Positions 1 to 5,566 of a stretch of DNA of 5,566 nucleotides are shown piece after piece. The notes under the pieces were generated by a model. That model did no database searches, was not told the origin of the DNA, and was given only the letters and a program-made list of their open reading frames with translations. The stretch is from an uncultured Erythrobacteraceae bacterium (GTDB taxonomy: Bacteria; Pseudomonadota; Alphaproteobacteria; Sphingomonadales; Sphingomonadaceae): positions 1-5,566 of the forward strand of contig CATMNW010000186.1 in NCBI GenBank assembly GCA_950071875.1, written 5' to 3'. The translations under genes were made by a program, and so were the position numbers. How positions within the stretch are numbered: position 1 is the first letter of the stretch; the number at the start of each line of letters is the position of its first letter.

Positions 1-520
1 CCAACTCCTTGCCGGTTCCGCTTTCGCCAGTAATCAGGACCGTCAGGTCGTTTCGCAGGACCCTTGTAATCATCCTGAAAACACCCTGCATCGCAGCGCT
101 GCGCCCGATCAGCGGCAAGGCGCTGTCTTCGTTCTCTCCGGCTTCGGTGACGGGCGGCCCGCTGGCAACGGCCTGAATAACCGCCTGAACAAGTTCATCC
201 AGATCGAACGGTTTCGGGAAGTATTCGAAGGCCTCGCTATCGCTTGCACGGACAGCTGTATCCAGCGTGTTCTGGGCCGACAGGACAATCACCGGCATTG
301 TGGGCGCCTGGGATCGCACCTGGTCGATGGTGATAAGCCCGTCGCCGTCTTCGAGCATGACGTCGGTCAACATGACATCGAAACTGTTATCTGCCAGCAA
401 GCTGTCACGTTTTACAATCGTTGCGCATCGAGTAACCTCGAAACCTTCATCGTGCAGAGCCTCGGTGATGACGGCCGCGATGTTCTTGTCGTCTTCGACC
501 AGAAGAACGGAATGCCTCAT
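1..520 (-). CDS. ntrC: NtrC nitrogen regulation response regulator (partial, N-terminal 173 residues)
   Basis: NtrC is a cytoplasmic sigma-54-dependent activator, phosphorylated by NtrB, that controls nitrogen assimilation genes. The visible part starts at ATG 520-518 and is cut by the left edge. Residues 1-115 form a receiver domain: acidic pocket E9-D10-D11, phospho-acceptor D53 in TDVMLEDGDGL, switch Ser S81, and conserved K103 in FPKPFD. The NTLDTAVRA segment (84-92) is very typical of NtrC. After a linker the AAA+ domain opens with LIGRS (137-141) and reaches the Walker A motif GESGTGKE (165-172), where the window ends. The rest of the AAA+ domain, including GAFTGA, and the Fis-type DNA-binding domain lie outside, so sigma-54 contact is inferred. 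The start overlaps the ntrB stop as ATGA, with an AGGAG ribosome site a few bases upstream. A close paralogue such as NtrX is less likely because ntrB lies directly upstream. Confidence 0.95.
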   Translation of the reverse strand, partial: MRHSVLLVEDDKNIAAVITEALHDEGFEVTRCATIVKRDSLLADNSFDVMLTDVMLEDGDGLITIDQVRSQAPTMPVIVLSAQNTLDTAVRASDSEAFEYFPKPFDLDELVQAVIQAVASGPPVTEAGENEDSALPLIGRSAAMQGVFRMITRVLRNDLTVLITGESGTGKEL

Positions 521-1593
521 AATGGCTCCTGCCCCGCCGCTACCGGCAGGTTGATGCGGAAATGTGTCTCCCCTGCCCGTTCGTTGCGTTCGTGCGAAAT
601 TCGACCACCCATATCTCGCAACAATTTACGAACGAGCGCGAGACCCAGCCCTTGCCCGTGTGGCTTGCTTGAGACGAATGGTTCGAAAACATAATCGCGG
701 ATCGCGGGATCGATGCCTTCGCCCTGGTCCGTCACGGTGATCTCGATCGGGAGACGTGTCGCCTTACCCAGGCGGATCGTGTTGAACACGAGGCCGCTGA
801 CGAACCGGGTTCGAACCGTCACCGTAGCATTCTCCCGATGTTTGCTGGCATCGCAGGCGTTGGCGATCAAATTGATAAGAACCTGTTCCAGGGCGCCCTG
901 ATCCGCAGCGACCGGGGGAAGTGACGGGTCGAATTCCTCGACAAGTTCGCAAATTTCAGAGCGCCCTGCCCGCACGGTGCCCATCGCGTGGCGAATGGCT
1001 TCATGCAGGTTGCACGGCCCTGTAACCTCGATGGGTTGTGCGCCGAGTTGCTGCATACGGTCGATCAGCATCGCGATACGATCGACTTCGGCGGAAATCA
1101 TCCTCGCCAGCGGCTTTTCCTTTCCCGCAACGCGACGGGCAAGGGGTTGGCTGGCCCCTCGGATCGCAGAAAGGGGGTTCTTGATCTCATGAGCTAAGAC
1201 CGCAGGAGCGCGTAGTTCGACCCGTTCTTCATCGTCTTCCCGGGTATCGGGCTGACCGGCATCCGAAAGCGTAAGAACGCGAAATCCGGTGTTGCCATGC
1301 ATCGGCGAGCTGCTGATATTGACCCGTCGCTCGCTTGCGGGAGTAGCGATCGTTACCCCTCTGGCCACGATCCTTGCATCGCTGGATTGCATGCTTTCAT
1401 AAAGTCTCTCGTCTGAAATACCGACGACCTCCCACACACGCTTACCGCACAGTATCCGTGCGCCCTTGCCCAGCATTTCCTCGGCAGCGTGATTGACTTC
1501 GAGGATCGTGTCATCCTCGTCCAGCAACAGGACTGCAAAGATAAGTGCAGCAAGCTGGTCACGCGCATCGGGTGCGCGATCAGCCTGTGTCAC
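517..1593 (-). CDS. ntrB: NtrB nitrogen regulation sensor histidine kinase
   Basis: This 358-residue protein is a soluble PAS-histidine kinase that phosphorylates and dephosphorylates NtrC in response to nitrogen status, normally through PII protein. No membrane segment is visible, which fits NtrB and argues against NtrY. A PAS-like sensor occupies about residues 12-110. The H box HEIKNPLSAIRGA places the phosphorylated histidine at H135. The catalytic ATPase domain has an N box NLIANACDA (241-249), G1 box DQGEGI (289-294), F box FEPF (303-306) and G2 box GQGLGLA (313-319), so all kinase motifs are intact. Length matches the family (about 350-380). Translation starts at GTG 1593-1591, which overlaps the dusB stop as GTGA and has an AGGG ribosome site just upstream; its own stop overlaps ntrC as ATGA. 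The protein is thus likely made by translational coupling within a dusB-ntrB-ntrC operon. Confidence 0.95.
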   Translation of the reverse strand: MTQADRAPDARDQLAALIFAVLLLDEDDTILEVNHAAEEMLGKGARILCGKRVWEVVGISDERLYESMQSSDARIVARGVTIATPASERRVNISSSPMHGNTGFRVLTLSDAGQPDTREDDEERVELRAPAVLAHEIKNPLSAIRGASQPLARRVAGKEKPLARMISAEVDRIAMLIDRMQQLGAQPIEVTGPCNLHEAIRHAMGTVRAGRSEICELVEEFDPSLPPVAADQGALEQVLINLIANACDASKHRENATVTVRTRFVSGLVFNTIRLGKATRLPIEITVTDQGEGIDPAIRDYVFEPFVSSKPHGQGLGLALVRKLLRDMGGRISHERNERAGETHFRINLPVAAGQEPL

Positions 1594-2609
1594 GCTGCCC
1601 TGCGGTGCAGGAACGGCTCGTAAAAGCGCTCAATTTCCTGGAGAACCTGCTTCGGATCATCGATGAAGTTGACGAAGTTCCTGAATTCTGCCGATCCGTG
1701 CAGGCCCTTCGTGTACCAACCCAAATGCTTTCGAGCGATCTTGGTGCCAACACCTTCACCATAATGATCGAGCATCATCGTGTAATGCTCGACGAGTGTT
1801 TCGTATTGTTCATCGAAGCTGGGGCTCTCCAGAACTTCTCCGGTCCGCCACCAGTGCATCACCTGTCCGAGCAGCCATGGCTTACCGTATGCGCCGCGCC
1901 CGATCATGATGCCGTCCGCACCCGACTGGTCGAGCGCCTTCGCCGCGTCATCGATAGTGCAGATGTCGCCATTAGCGATAACCGGAATGGATACCGCATC
2001 CTTGACTTTCCTGATAAAGGCCCAGTCCGCGCTTCCCTTGTACATCTGGTTGCGCGTGCGACCGTGCACGGTGATCATCCTGACACCCAGGTCTTCGGCA
2101 ATCCTTGCCAGTTCCGGAGCATTGAGATCGGCATGGTCCCAGCCCATGCGCATCTTTACAGTCACCGGCACGTCAACTGCCTTGACCGTCGCTTCCATCA
2201 ACTTTGTGGCCAAGGGAACTTCGCGCATGAGGGCGGATCCGGCCAACTGACCGACAACCTTCCTGACCGGACAACCGAAATTGATGTCGATGATGGCAGC
2301 GCCGTTGTCCTGCTGGAGCTTGGCGGCTTCGGCCATGCTGTCGGGATCGCAACCGACCAACTGCATCGACACCGGTTCTTCGATTGCATCCCACGCCGCC
2401 TTCTGGACACTCTGGCGCGTTTCGCGGATCGCAGCCTCGCTGGCGATCATCTCGGTCACGTTCAGACCGGAGCCATAACGACGCACAAGCTTGCGAAACG
2501 GGAGATCGGTTACACCGGTCATCGGCGCCAGCACGACAGGCGTATCAATCGATACATCACCGACCTGTATCGGTTGAGGCGGGGACGGTGGAGAAGGGAT
2601 CGTACTCAT
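1590..2609 (-). CDS. dusB: tRNA dihydrouridine synthase DusB (NifR3 family)
   Basis: This 339-residue flavoenzyme reduces specific uridines in the tRNA D-loop to dihydrouridine using FMN and NAD(P)H. The N-terminal TIM barrel carries APMTGVTD (28-35, FMN-binding start), INFGCPVRKV (109-118) with the likely catalytic Cys C113, VKMRMGWD (151-158), TVHGRTR (180-186), IPVIANGDI (208-216) and IMIGRGAYGKPW (234-245, phosphate-binding end of the barrel). A helical C-terminal tRNA-binding region follows. Length matches DusB. The chosen start is ATG 2609-2607; no strong ribosome site precedes it (an AGGCAG lies about 13-18 bases upstream), so the exact start is less certain, but the Pro-rich extension before the barrel is short. 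It is the first gene of the operon with ntrB and ntrC, the classic nifR3-ntrBC arrangement known from Rhodobacter and Azospirillum, and its stop overlaps the ntrB GTG. The old name NifR3 reflects this linkage, not a proven role in nitrogen regulation. Confidence 0.95.
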   Translation of the reverse strand: MSTIPSPPSPPQPIQVGDVSIDTPVVLAPMTGVTDLPFRKLVRRYGSGLNVTEMIASEAAIRETRQSVQKAAWDAIEEPVSMQLVGCDPDSMAEAAKLQQDNGAAIIDINFGCPVRKVVGQLAGSALMREVPLATKLMEATVKAVDVPVTVKMRMGWDHADLNAPELARIAEDLGVRMITVHGRTRNQMYKGSADWAFIRKVKDAVSIPVIANGDICTIDDAAKALDQSGADGIMIGRGAYGKPWLLGQVMHWWRTGEVLESPSFDEQYETLVEHYTMMLDHYGEGVGTKIARKHLGWYTKGLHGSAEFRNFVNFIDDPKQVLQEIERFYEPFLHRRAA

Positions 2610-2620
2610 GGAAACAAATG

Positions 2621-2639
2621 CTGCCTAAATATTGGGCAG
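2621..2639. repeat. Short inverted repeat CTGCC-N9-GGCAG in the dusB leader
   Basis: Two 5-base arms, CTGCC at 2621-2625 and GGCAG at 2635-2639, flank an AT-rich 9-base centre, about 12 bases ahead of the dusB start codon. The spacing would suit a small operator or a weak hairpin in the dusB leader. The arms are short enough to arise by chance. Confidence 0.25.
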
Positions 2640-2670
2640 GCACATAGTGCGTTGCAGCGAAAACAGCAAG

Positions 2671-2680
2671 GCGCTAGCGC
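2671..2680. repeat. Perfect 10-bp palindrome upstream of ispDF
   Basis: GCGCTAGCGC reads identically on both strands and lies 11 bases before the ATG proposed for ispDF. It could be an operator half-site pair or chance; nothing ties it to a known regulator. Confidence 0.3.
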
Positions 2681-2691
2681 GCAGCACTGAG

Positions 2692-3831
2692 ATGCAGGAC
2701 ACCACCCTTCCCGAATTTGCTGCAATCATCGTAGCCGCCGGAAAAGGTTTGCGTGCGGGGCAGCCCCTGCCCAAGCAATTTGCCAAATGGCGGGGGAAAC
2801 CGGTCATTAGGCACTCGGTCGAGGCCTTGTTGCGCGCCGGAGCCGATCCTCTGATCATTGCAATACCGCCTGATGGGGCAGAAGCGACGAATGCCGCTCT
2901 CGATGGACTTGAAGGCTTTACGCTGGTCGAAGGTGGGGCATCTCGACAGCAATCGGTCGCGCGCGCGCTCTCGCAGATCGAGATGGCGCAACGGGTTCTG
3001 ATTCATGATGCCGCGCGACCCGACCTGCCGATCGCGGTTGTAGGCCGATTGCTCGCCGCGTTGAAACATCATCCGGGAGCCATTCCAGTCTTGCCGATCG
3101 TCGACAGCCTGTCGGAAGATATCGATGGCATGATGGCTGGAAGCGCGCAGCGCGAACGTTTGCGCCGTGTGCAGACCCCGCAAGCCTTTCGTTTCGAGGA
3201 TATTCGCAAGGCCCATGGAGAGTGGCAAGGCGATAAAGATGCGGGCGATGACGCGCAGGTACTGCGCGCAGCCGGCGGAGAAATTGCACATGTCGAAGGG
3301 GACGAACGCCTTGCAAAGCTCACGTATGCGGAGGACTTCATGAGCGATCTTCCACCGGTCCGCACAGGCATGGGTTACGATGTTCACCGGCTTGTCGAGG
3401 GAGAGAAACTCTGGCTGGGTGGCATCAGGATTGAACATCACAAGGGACTGGCCGGCCACAGTGATGCCGACGTGGCGCTGCATGCAATAGTGGACGCCCT
3501 TCTGGGGGCGATCGGCGACGGCGATATCGGAAGTCACTTCCCACCGACCGATGCGCAATGGAAAGGCGCGAGTAGCGACCAGTTCCTCAAGCATGCGAAC
3601 GGACTGGTCAGCCAGGCGGGTTACCGTATCGGCAATGTCGACCTTACCATCATTTGCGAAGCCCCCAAGATCGGTCCGCATCGCGAAGCCATTCGCGCGC
3701 GGATTGCAGACCTGCTGGAAGTTGACATCAGGGCAATATCGGTAAAGGCCACAACTACAGAACGTCTTGGCTTTACCGGCAGAGGCGAAGGGATCGCGGC
3801 GCAGGCGATCGCGACCGTACTGAGCAATTGA
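2692..3831 (+). CDS. ispDF: Bifunctional IspD/IspF enzyme of the MEP isoprenoid pathway
   Basis: This 379-residue fusion carries two cytoplasmic enzymes of the MEP pathway to IPP and DMAPP. Residues 1-~220 are IspD (2-C-methyl-D-erythritol 4-phosphate cytidylyltransferase): AAIIVAAGKGLRAGQ with PKQF (10-30) binds CTP, followed by GGASRQQSV (81-89), HDAARP (105-110), VQTPQAF (160-166) and LAKLTYAED (208-216). Residues ~224-379 are IspF (2-C-methyl-D-erythritol 2,4-cyclodiphosphate synthase): GYDVH supplies metal ligands D230 and H232, and VALHA supplies H264; GHSDAD (255-260) and ATTTERLGFTGRGEGI (353-368) are also intact. Both halves look functional. The frame stays open upstream to a TTG at 2632, but ATG 2692 was chosen because homology begins about 8 residues later; its ribosome site is weak. 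pncC follows 8 bases after the stop, so the two are probably co-transcribed. The missing intermediate step, IspE, is not in this window. Confidence 0.96.
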   Translation: MQDTTLPEFAAIIVAAGKGLRAGQPLPKQFAKWRGKPVIRHSVEALLRAGADPLIIAIPPDGAEATNAALDGLEGFTLVEGGASRQQSVARALSQIEMAQRVLIHDAARPDLPIAVVGRLLAALKHHPGAIPVLPIVDSLSEDIDGMMAGSAQRERLRRVQTPQAFRFEDIRKAHGEWQGDKDAGDDAQVLRAAGGEIAHVEGDERLAKLTYAEDFMSDLPPVRTGMGYDVHRLVEGEKLWLGGIRIEHHKGLAGHSDADVALHAIVDALLGAIGDGDIGSHFPPTDAQWKGASSDQFLKHANGLVSQAGYRIGNVDLTIICEAPKIGPHREAIRARIADLLEVDIRAISVKATTTERLGFTGRGEGIAAQAIATVLSN

Positions 3832-3839
3832 GGTAGCCA

Positions 3840-4343
3840 ATGCCCCTCGAATCCCTCCTTCCCGAAGATATCGATACCCTTGCGAAGCGCGTGATCGAAG
3901 AGAACATCGCAACCGGTCGCAAGGTCGTTCTGGCGGAAAGTTGCACCGGCGGACTGGTAGCGGCCGCACTGACGGAAATACCCGGGTCTTCCGCGGTGCT
4001 CGACCGCGGGTTCGTGACTTATTCCAACGAAGCGAAGCTTGAATGCCTTGGTGTCCCTCTGGACATTATCGAAACATTCGGTGCCGTTTCCGTCGCATGC
4101 GCATGGGCCATGGCGAAGGGTGCCTTGGAACGTTCCAAAGCCGATGTGGCGGTGGCCATCAGCGGTGTCGCTGGGCCTGGGGGCGGGACCGATTTAAAAC
4201 CAGTGGGGACAGTGGTTTTCGCTCGCGTAGTACGCGGTGAGGATGGCGAGCCCGAGGGTGAACTGAAGCGGTTCGAACCGGTGTCCCGCGCAGAAATTCG
4301 CCGCGAAGCTACGGTGTGTGCGCTGGAATTGTTACTGCCCTAA
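3840..4343 (+). CDS. pncC: CinA C-terminal domain protein, probable nicotinamide-nucleotide amidase (PncC)
   Basis: This 167-residue protein is a stand-alone CinA C-terminal domain without the N-terminal MoeA/COG1058 part of full CinA. Family members deamidate nicotinamide mononucleotide to nicotinate mononucleotide in NAD recycling. Visible motifs are AESCTGG (32-38) with the proposed nucleophile Ser S34, DRGFVTYSNEAK (55-66) with conserved Y61 and K66, GAVS (81-84) and SGVAGPGGG (108-116, a glycine-rich phosphate-binding loop). Length equals that of E. coli PncC-type proteins. The Glu that often follows GAVS is replaced (GAVSVACAWAM), which may be normal in this lineage. ATG 3840 follows ispDF by 8 bases, and a GAGG ribosome site overlaps the ispDF TGA, so the two genes are likely coupled. 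Its TAA stop overlaps the stop of the convergent ratA gene. Family assignment is firm; the amidase activity is inferred from homology. Confidence 0.9.
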   Translation: MPLESLLPEDIDTLAKRVIEENIATGRKVVLAESCTGGLVAAALTEIPGSSAVLDRGFVTYSNEAKLECLGVPLDIIETFGAVSVACAWAMAKGALERSKADVAVAISGVAGPGGGTDLKPVGTVVFARVVRGEDGEPEGELKRFEPVSRAEIRREATVCALELLLP

Positions 4344-4795
4344 AGGTTGGCGGCAGCGTTTTCGCGGCCGTAGAGTTCGTCGGCGCGGTCCTCGAACGCC
4401 TGAACCATTTTTCGAAAGGCTCGATCGAAGTACTGGCCTGCCAAAGCTTCGAATACGGCATTGCGGAATGTAAAATCGACGCAAAAATCGATTTCGCAGC
4501 CACCGTCATCCGTAGGCCGGAAGGTCCAGTTGTTGTCGAGATCCTTCAGCGGTCCATCGACATACAAAACCTCGATATGGCCGGGACGATCCTTCATTAC
4601 CTTCGAGGTGAACTTTTCGCGGATCGCCTTGAAGCCGACCAGCATGTCCGCGATCATTTCGTTCTCGCCATCGCTCTTGATCCGTGTGGCGATGACCCAA
4701 GGCAGAAACTTGGGGTAATCCCCAACATCGGCCACCAGATCGAACATCTGTTCCTGACTGTATGGCAAACGCCGCGTCTCGCGTATGCCGGGCAT
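4340..4795 (-). CDS. ratA: RatA/Coq10 family START-like protein
   Basis: This 151-residue protein belongs to the polyketide cyclase/START-like family that includes E. coli RatA and mitochondrial Coq10. Recognisable segments are VADVGDYPKFLPW (21-33), the VGFKAIREKFTSKV strand pair (53-66), DGPLKDLDNNWTF (80-92), IDFCVDFTFRN (102-112) and the long C-terminal helix from about 115 to 142. It has no signal peptide or membrane segment. Family knowledge gives two roles: ubiquinone binding or chaperoning for respiration (Coq10), and reported inhibition of 70S ribosome assembly (RatA). Despite the toxin label no antitoxin gene is adjacent, and linkage to lipA makes a housekeeping respiratory role more plausible here; this is inference. 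ATG 4795-4793 overlaps the lipA stop by one base (TGATG), so translation is probably coupled to lipA. Its TAG stop overlaps the stop of the opposing pncC gene. Confidence 0.9.
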   Translation of the reverse strand: MPGIRETRRLPYSQEQMFDLVADVGDYPKFLPWVIATRIKSDGENEMIADMLVGFKAIREKFTSKVMKDRPGHIEVLYVDGPLKDLDNNWTFRPTDDGGCEIDFCVDFTFRNAVFEALAGQYFDRAFRKMVQAFEDRADELYGRENAAANL

Positions 4796-5566
4796 CAGGC
4801 GCTCTGCTTTGCGAGCTTCGCTTCGCGCGCGGCGCGCATCTGGGCGAAATCGTCGCCTGCGTGGTAGCTCGAACGCGTCAGCGGGCTCGAGGCGACTTGC
4901 AGGAAGCCCTTCGCGCGGGCAATGGCGCCGTAAGCTGCAAACTGCTTCGGGGTGACGAATTCCTCGACCTTGGCATGCTTCGGCGTCGGCTGCAGATATT
5001 GGCCCATCGTGATGAAGTCGATGTCTGCGCTGCGCATGTCATCCATCACCTGGTGTACTTCCAGGCGAGCCTCGCCCAGTCCGAGCATGATCCCCGATTT
5101 GGTAAAAATCATCGGATTATGCGCCTTGACCTCCTCGAGCAGGCGCAGCGAAGCATAATAGCGAGCTCCGGGACGGATGGTCGGATAAAGCCGAGGTACG
5201 GTCTCGAGATTGTGATTGAAAACGTCGGGCCCCGCTTCGCAAATTTCGGCGATGGACTGCTTCATCCGCCCCTTGAAGTCCGGCGTGAGAATTTCAATCG
5301 TCGTGTTCGGAGTTTCCCGGCGTAACGCGTTGATTACCTTGACGAACTGTCCCGCGCCGCGATCAGGTAAATCGTCGCGATCGACACTAGTAATAACGAT
5401 GTGTTCCAGACCCATCGCAGCTGCTGCGGTGGCAGTGTGTTCCGGCTCCAACGGATCGACCGGCATGGGCATGCCGGTTCGGGTTGCATGGCGCCCTGAT
5501 AGGATCGAGTTGCTGTTCTTCAGGCCTAGCATGCCGTGGTGACCGGCATGGGCATGCCTGTTCGGG
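4795..5566 (-). CDS. lipA: Lipoyl synthase LipA, 3' part; homology breaks off near 5478
   Basis: LipA is a radical-SAM enzyme that inserts sulfur at C6 and C8 of protein-bound octanoyl groups to make lipoate for 2-oxoacid dehydrogenases and the glycine cleavage system. From TGMPMPVDPLEPEH (ATG-side end near 5478) to the stop at 4797-4795 the protein is clearly LipA: HIVITSVDRDDL, TPDFKGR, DVFNHNLETVPRLY, TKSGIMLGLGE, MGQYLQPT, and RSSYHA (4858-4875), whose serine ligates the auxiliary cluster in characterised LipA. Upstream of 5478 the frame stays open to the edge, but the residues (for example LKNSNSILSGRHATR) are not LipA. The expected radical-SAM CxxxCxxC immediately before NVATG is absent, as are all N-terminal cluster cysteines. 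An in-frame ATG at 5532-5530 has no ribosome site and would give an inactive protein. One conserved Gly of the usual DDLxDGGA motif reads Arg (codon 5361-5359). ratA follows with a TGATG overlap. The break is probably an assembly or chimera artefact. Confidence 0.88.
   Translation of the reverse strand, partial: PNRHAHAGHHGMLGLKNSNSILSGRHATRTGMPMPVDPLEPEHTATAAAAMGLEHIVITSVDRDDLPDRGAGQFVKVINALRRETPNTTIEILTPDFKGRMKQSIAEICEAGPDVFNHNLETVPRLYPTIRPGARYYASLRLLEEVKAHNPMIFTKSGIMLGLGEARLEVHQVMDDMRSADIDFITMGQYLQPTPKHAKVEEFVTPKQFAAYGAIARAKGFLQVASSPLTRSSYHAGDDFAQMRAAREAKLAKQSA
5458..5483. repeat. Direct repeat copy A (26 bp), within lipA
   Basis: This 26-base segment, containing GGCATGGGCATGCC, recurs at 5541-5566 with a single difference (G here, T there, at the 19th base). 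The two copies start 83 bases apart and therefore read in different frames. Copy A encodes the conserved TGMPMPV of LipA on the minus strand, so it is the native copy, and the break in LipA homology falls inside it. Confidence 0.9.
5459..5478. repeat. Perfect inverted repeat, 9-bp arms with GG spacer
   Basis: ACCGGCATGGGCATGCCGGT has 9-base arms (5459-5467 and 5470-5478) that are exact reverse complements, with only two bases between. Much of it follows from the codons for Thr-Gly-Met-Pro-Met-Pro-Val, so it need not be a regulatory hairpin. Its right end coincides exactly with the point where LipA homology stops, and such palindromes promote template switching. Confidence 0.85.
5484..5540. 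other. 57-bp segment of unknown origin between the direct repeats
   Basis: The segment lies where the lipA cysteine motifs should be encoded, yet no frame gives CxxxCxxC or other LipA residues. It contains small palindromes (GGCGCC 5490-5495, AGGCCT 5522-5527, GCATGC 5529-5534) but no transposon end, tRNA or gene start that I recognise. It may be foreign or scrambled sequence joined at the contig end. Confidence 0.5.
5541..5566. repeat. Direct repeat copy B (26 bp), at the window edge
   Basis: It matches copy A (5458-5483) at 25 of 26 positions and ends on the final base of the window, so the repeat may continue beyond it. The mismatch breaks the perfect hairpin seen in copy A. The bases just left of the two copies do not match, so the visible repeat is limited to these 26 bases. 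Confidence 0.9.

Larger units (their letters stand above)
2610..2691. promoter_or_regulatory. Divergent intergenic region between dusB and ispDF
   Basis: This 82-base gap separates the divergent dusB and ispDF starts and is the only real noncoding DNA in the window, so promoters for both operons should lie in or next to it. Toward dusB, TTGCTG and TATGTG (reverse strand, about 2664-2669 and 2641-2646) stand 17 bases apart as a weak -35/-10-like pair. Nothing clearly better is visible toward ispDF. The gap also contains a perfect 10-bp palindrome (2671-2680) and a short CTGCC-N9-GGCAG inverted repeat (2621-2639), but no recognisable NtrC or other regulator site. The regulatory role is inferred from position. 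Confidence 0.5.

Noticed and set aside
1545..2690. A 381-codon open frame on the plus strand opposite dusB
   Set aside because: It is the shadow of dusB, whose minus-strand translation carries every Dus motif; the plus-strand product is His/Arg-rich with no domain.
2632..2691. N-terminal extension of IspDF from TTG 2632
   Set aside because: It adds 20 residues with no resemblance to IspD, uses a rare start codon and has no clear ribosome site; ATG 2692 lies just ahead of the conserved IspD start.
2674..3969. A 431-codon open frame on the minus strand, longer than the ispDF gene it lies opposite
   Set aside because: It is fully antisense to the strongly motif-supported ispDF, its translation shows no recognisable domain, and long antisense frames are common in GC-rich coding DNA.
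4340..4795. RatA as part of a toxin-antitoxin module
   Set aside because: No small antitoxin gene is adjacent; both neighbours are housekeeping genes (pncC and lipA).
5459..5478. The lipA hairpin as a terminator or riboswitch
   Set aside because: It has no T-run, lies inside coding sequence, and is largely dictated by the codons of a conserved TGMPMPV motif.
5458..5566. CRISPR-like repeat-spacer-repeat
   Set aside because: There are only two copies, the 57-bp spacing is long for a 26-bp repeat, and copy A encodes conserved LipA residues.

Overview
The window looks like chromosomal core DNA from an alphaproteobacterium, most likely Sphingomonadales (Erythrobacter/Sphingomonas-like). The evidence is a fused IspD-IspF enzyme, a nifR3/dusB-ntrB-ntrC operon, and a lipA-ratA pair facing ispDF-cinA, together with moderately GC-rich coding DNA of uniform style. 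The lineage is inferred from protein style and gene order; no database was searched.

Layout. Positions 1-2609 hold a minus-strand operon, dusB -> ntrB -> ntrC. It is translationally coupled by 4-base overlaps (GTGA, then ATGA), and ntrC runs off the left edge. A short divergent intergenic region (2610-2691) must carry both promoters. Positions 2692-4343 hold a plus-strand pair, ispDF -> pncC/cinA, 8 bases apart. Positions 4340 to the right edge hold a minus-strand pair, lipA -> ratA, joined by a TGATG overlap. ratA and cinA converge with overlapping stop codons. Apart from the 82-base divergent gap there is essentially no noncoding DNA, and no stretch over 300 bases lacks a gene.

Function. 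The genes are housekeeping: a tRNA dihydrouridine synthase with nitrogen two-component regulators; two steps of isoprenoid precursor synthesis by the MEP pathway; nicotinamide-nucleotide recycling; lipoate insertion into dehydrogenase complexes; and a RatA/Coq10-type lipid-binding protein linked to respiration or ribosomes. They share a conserved chromosomal neighbourhood more than a single pathway.

The one anomaly is at the right end. LipA homology stops abruptly near 5478, exactly where the radical-SAM cysteine motif should begin. The break falls on a perfect 9-bp inverted repeat, inside a 26-bp near-identical direct repeat whose second copy ends at the last base of the window. The last ~85 bases match no expected lipA sequence. 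This is most simply a contig-end or chimeric-read artefact; a real disruption of lipA is the alternative. I see no convincing new biological system here.
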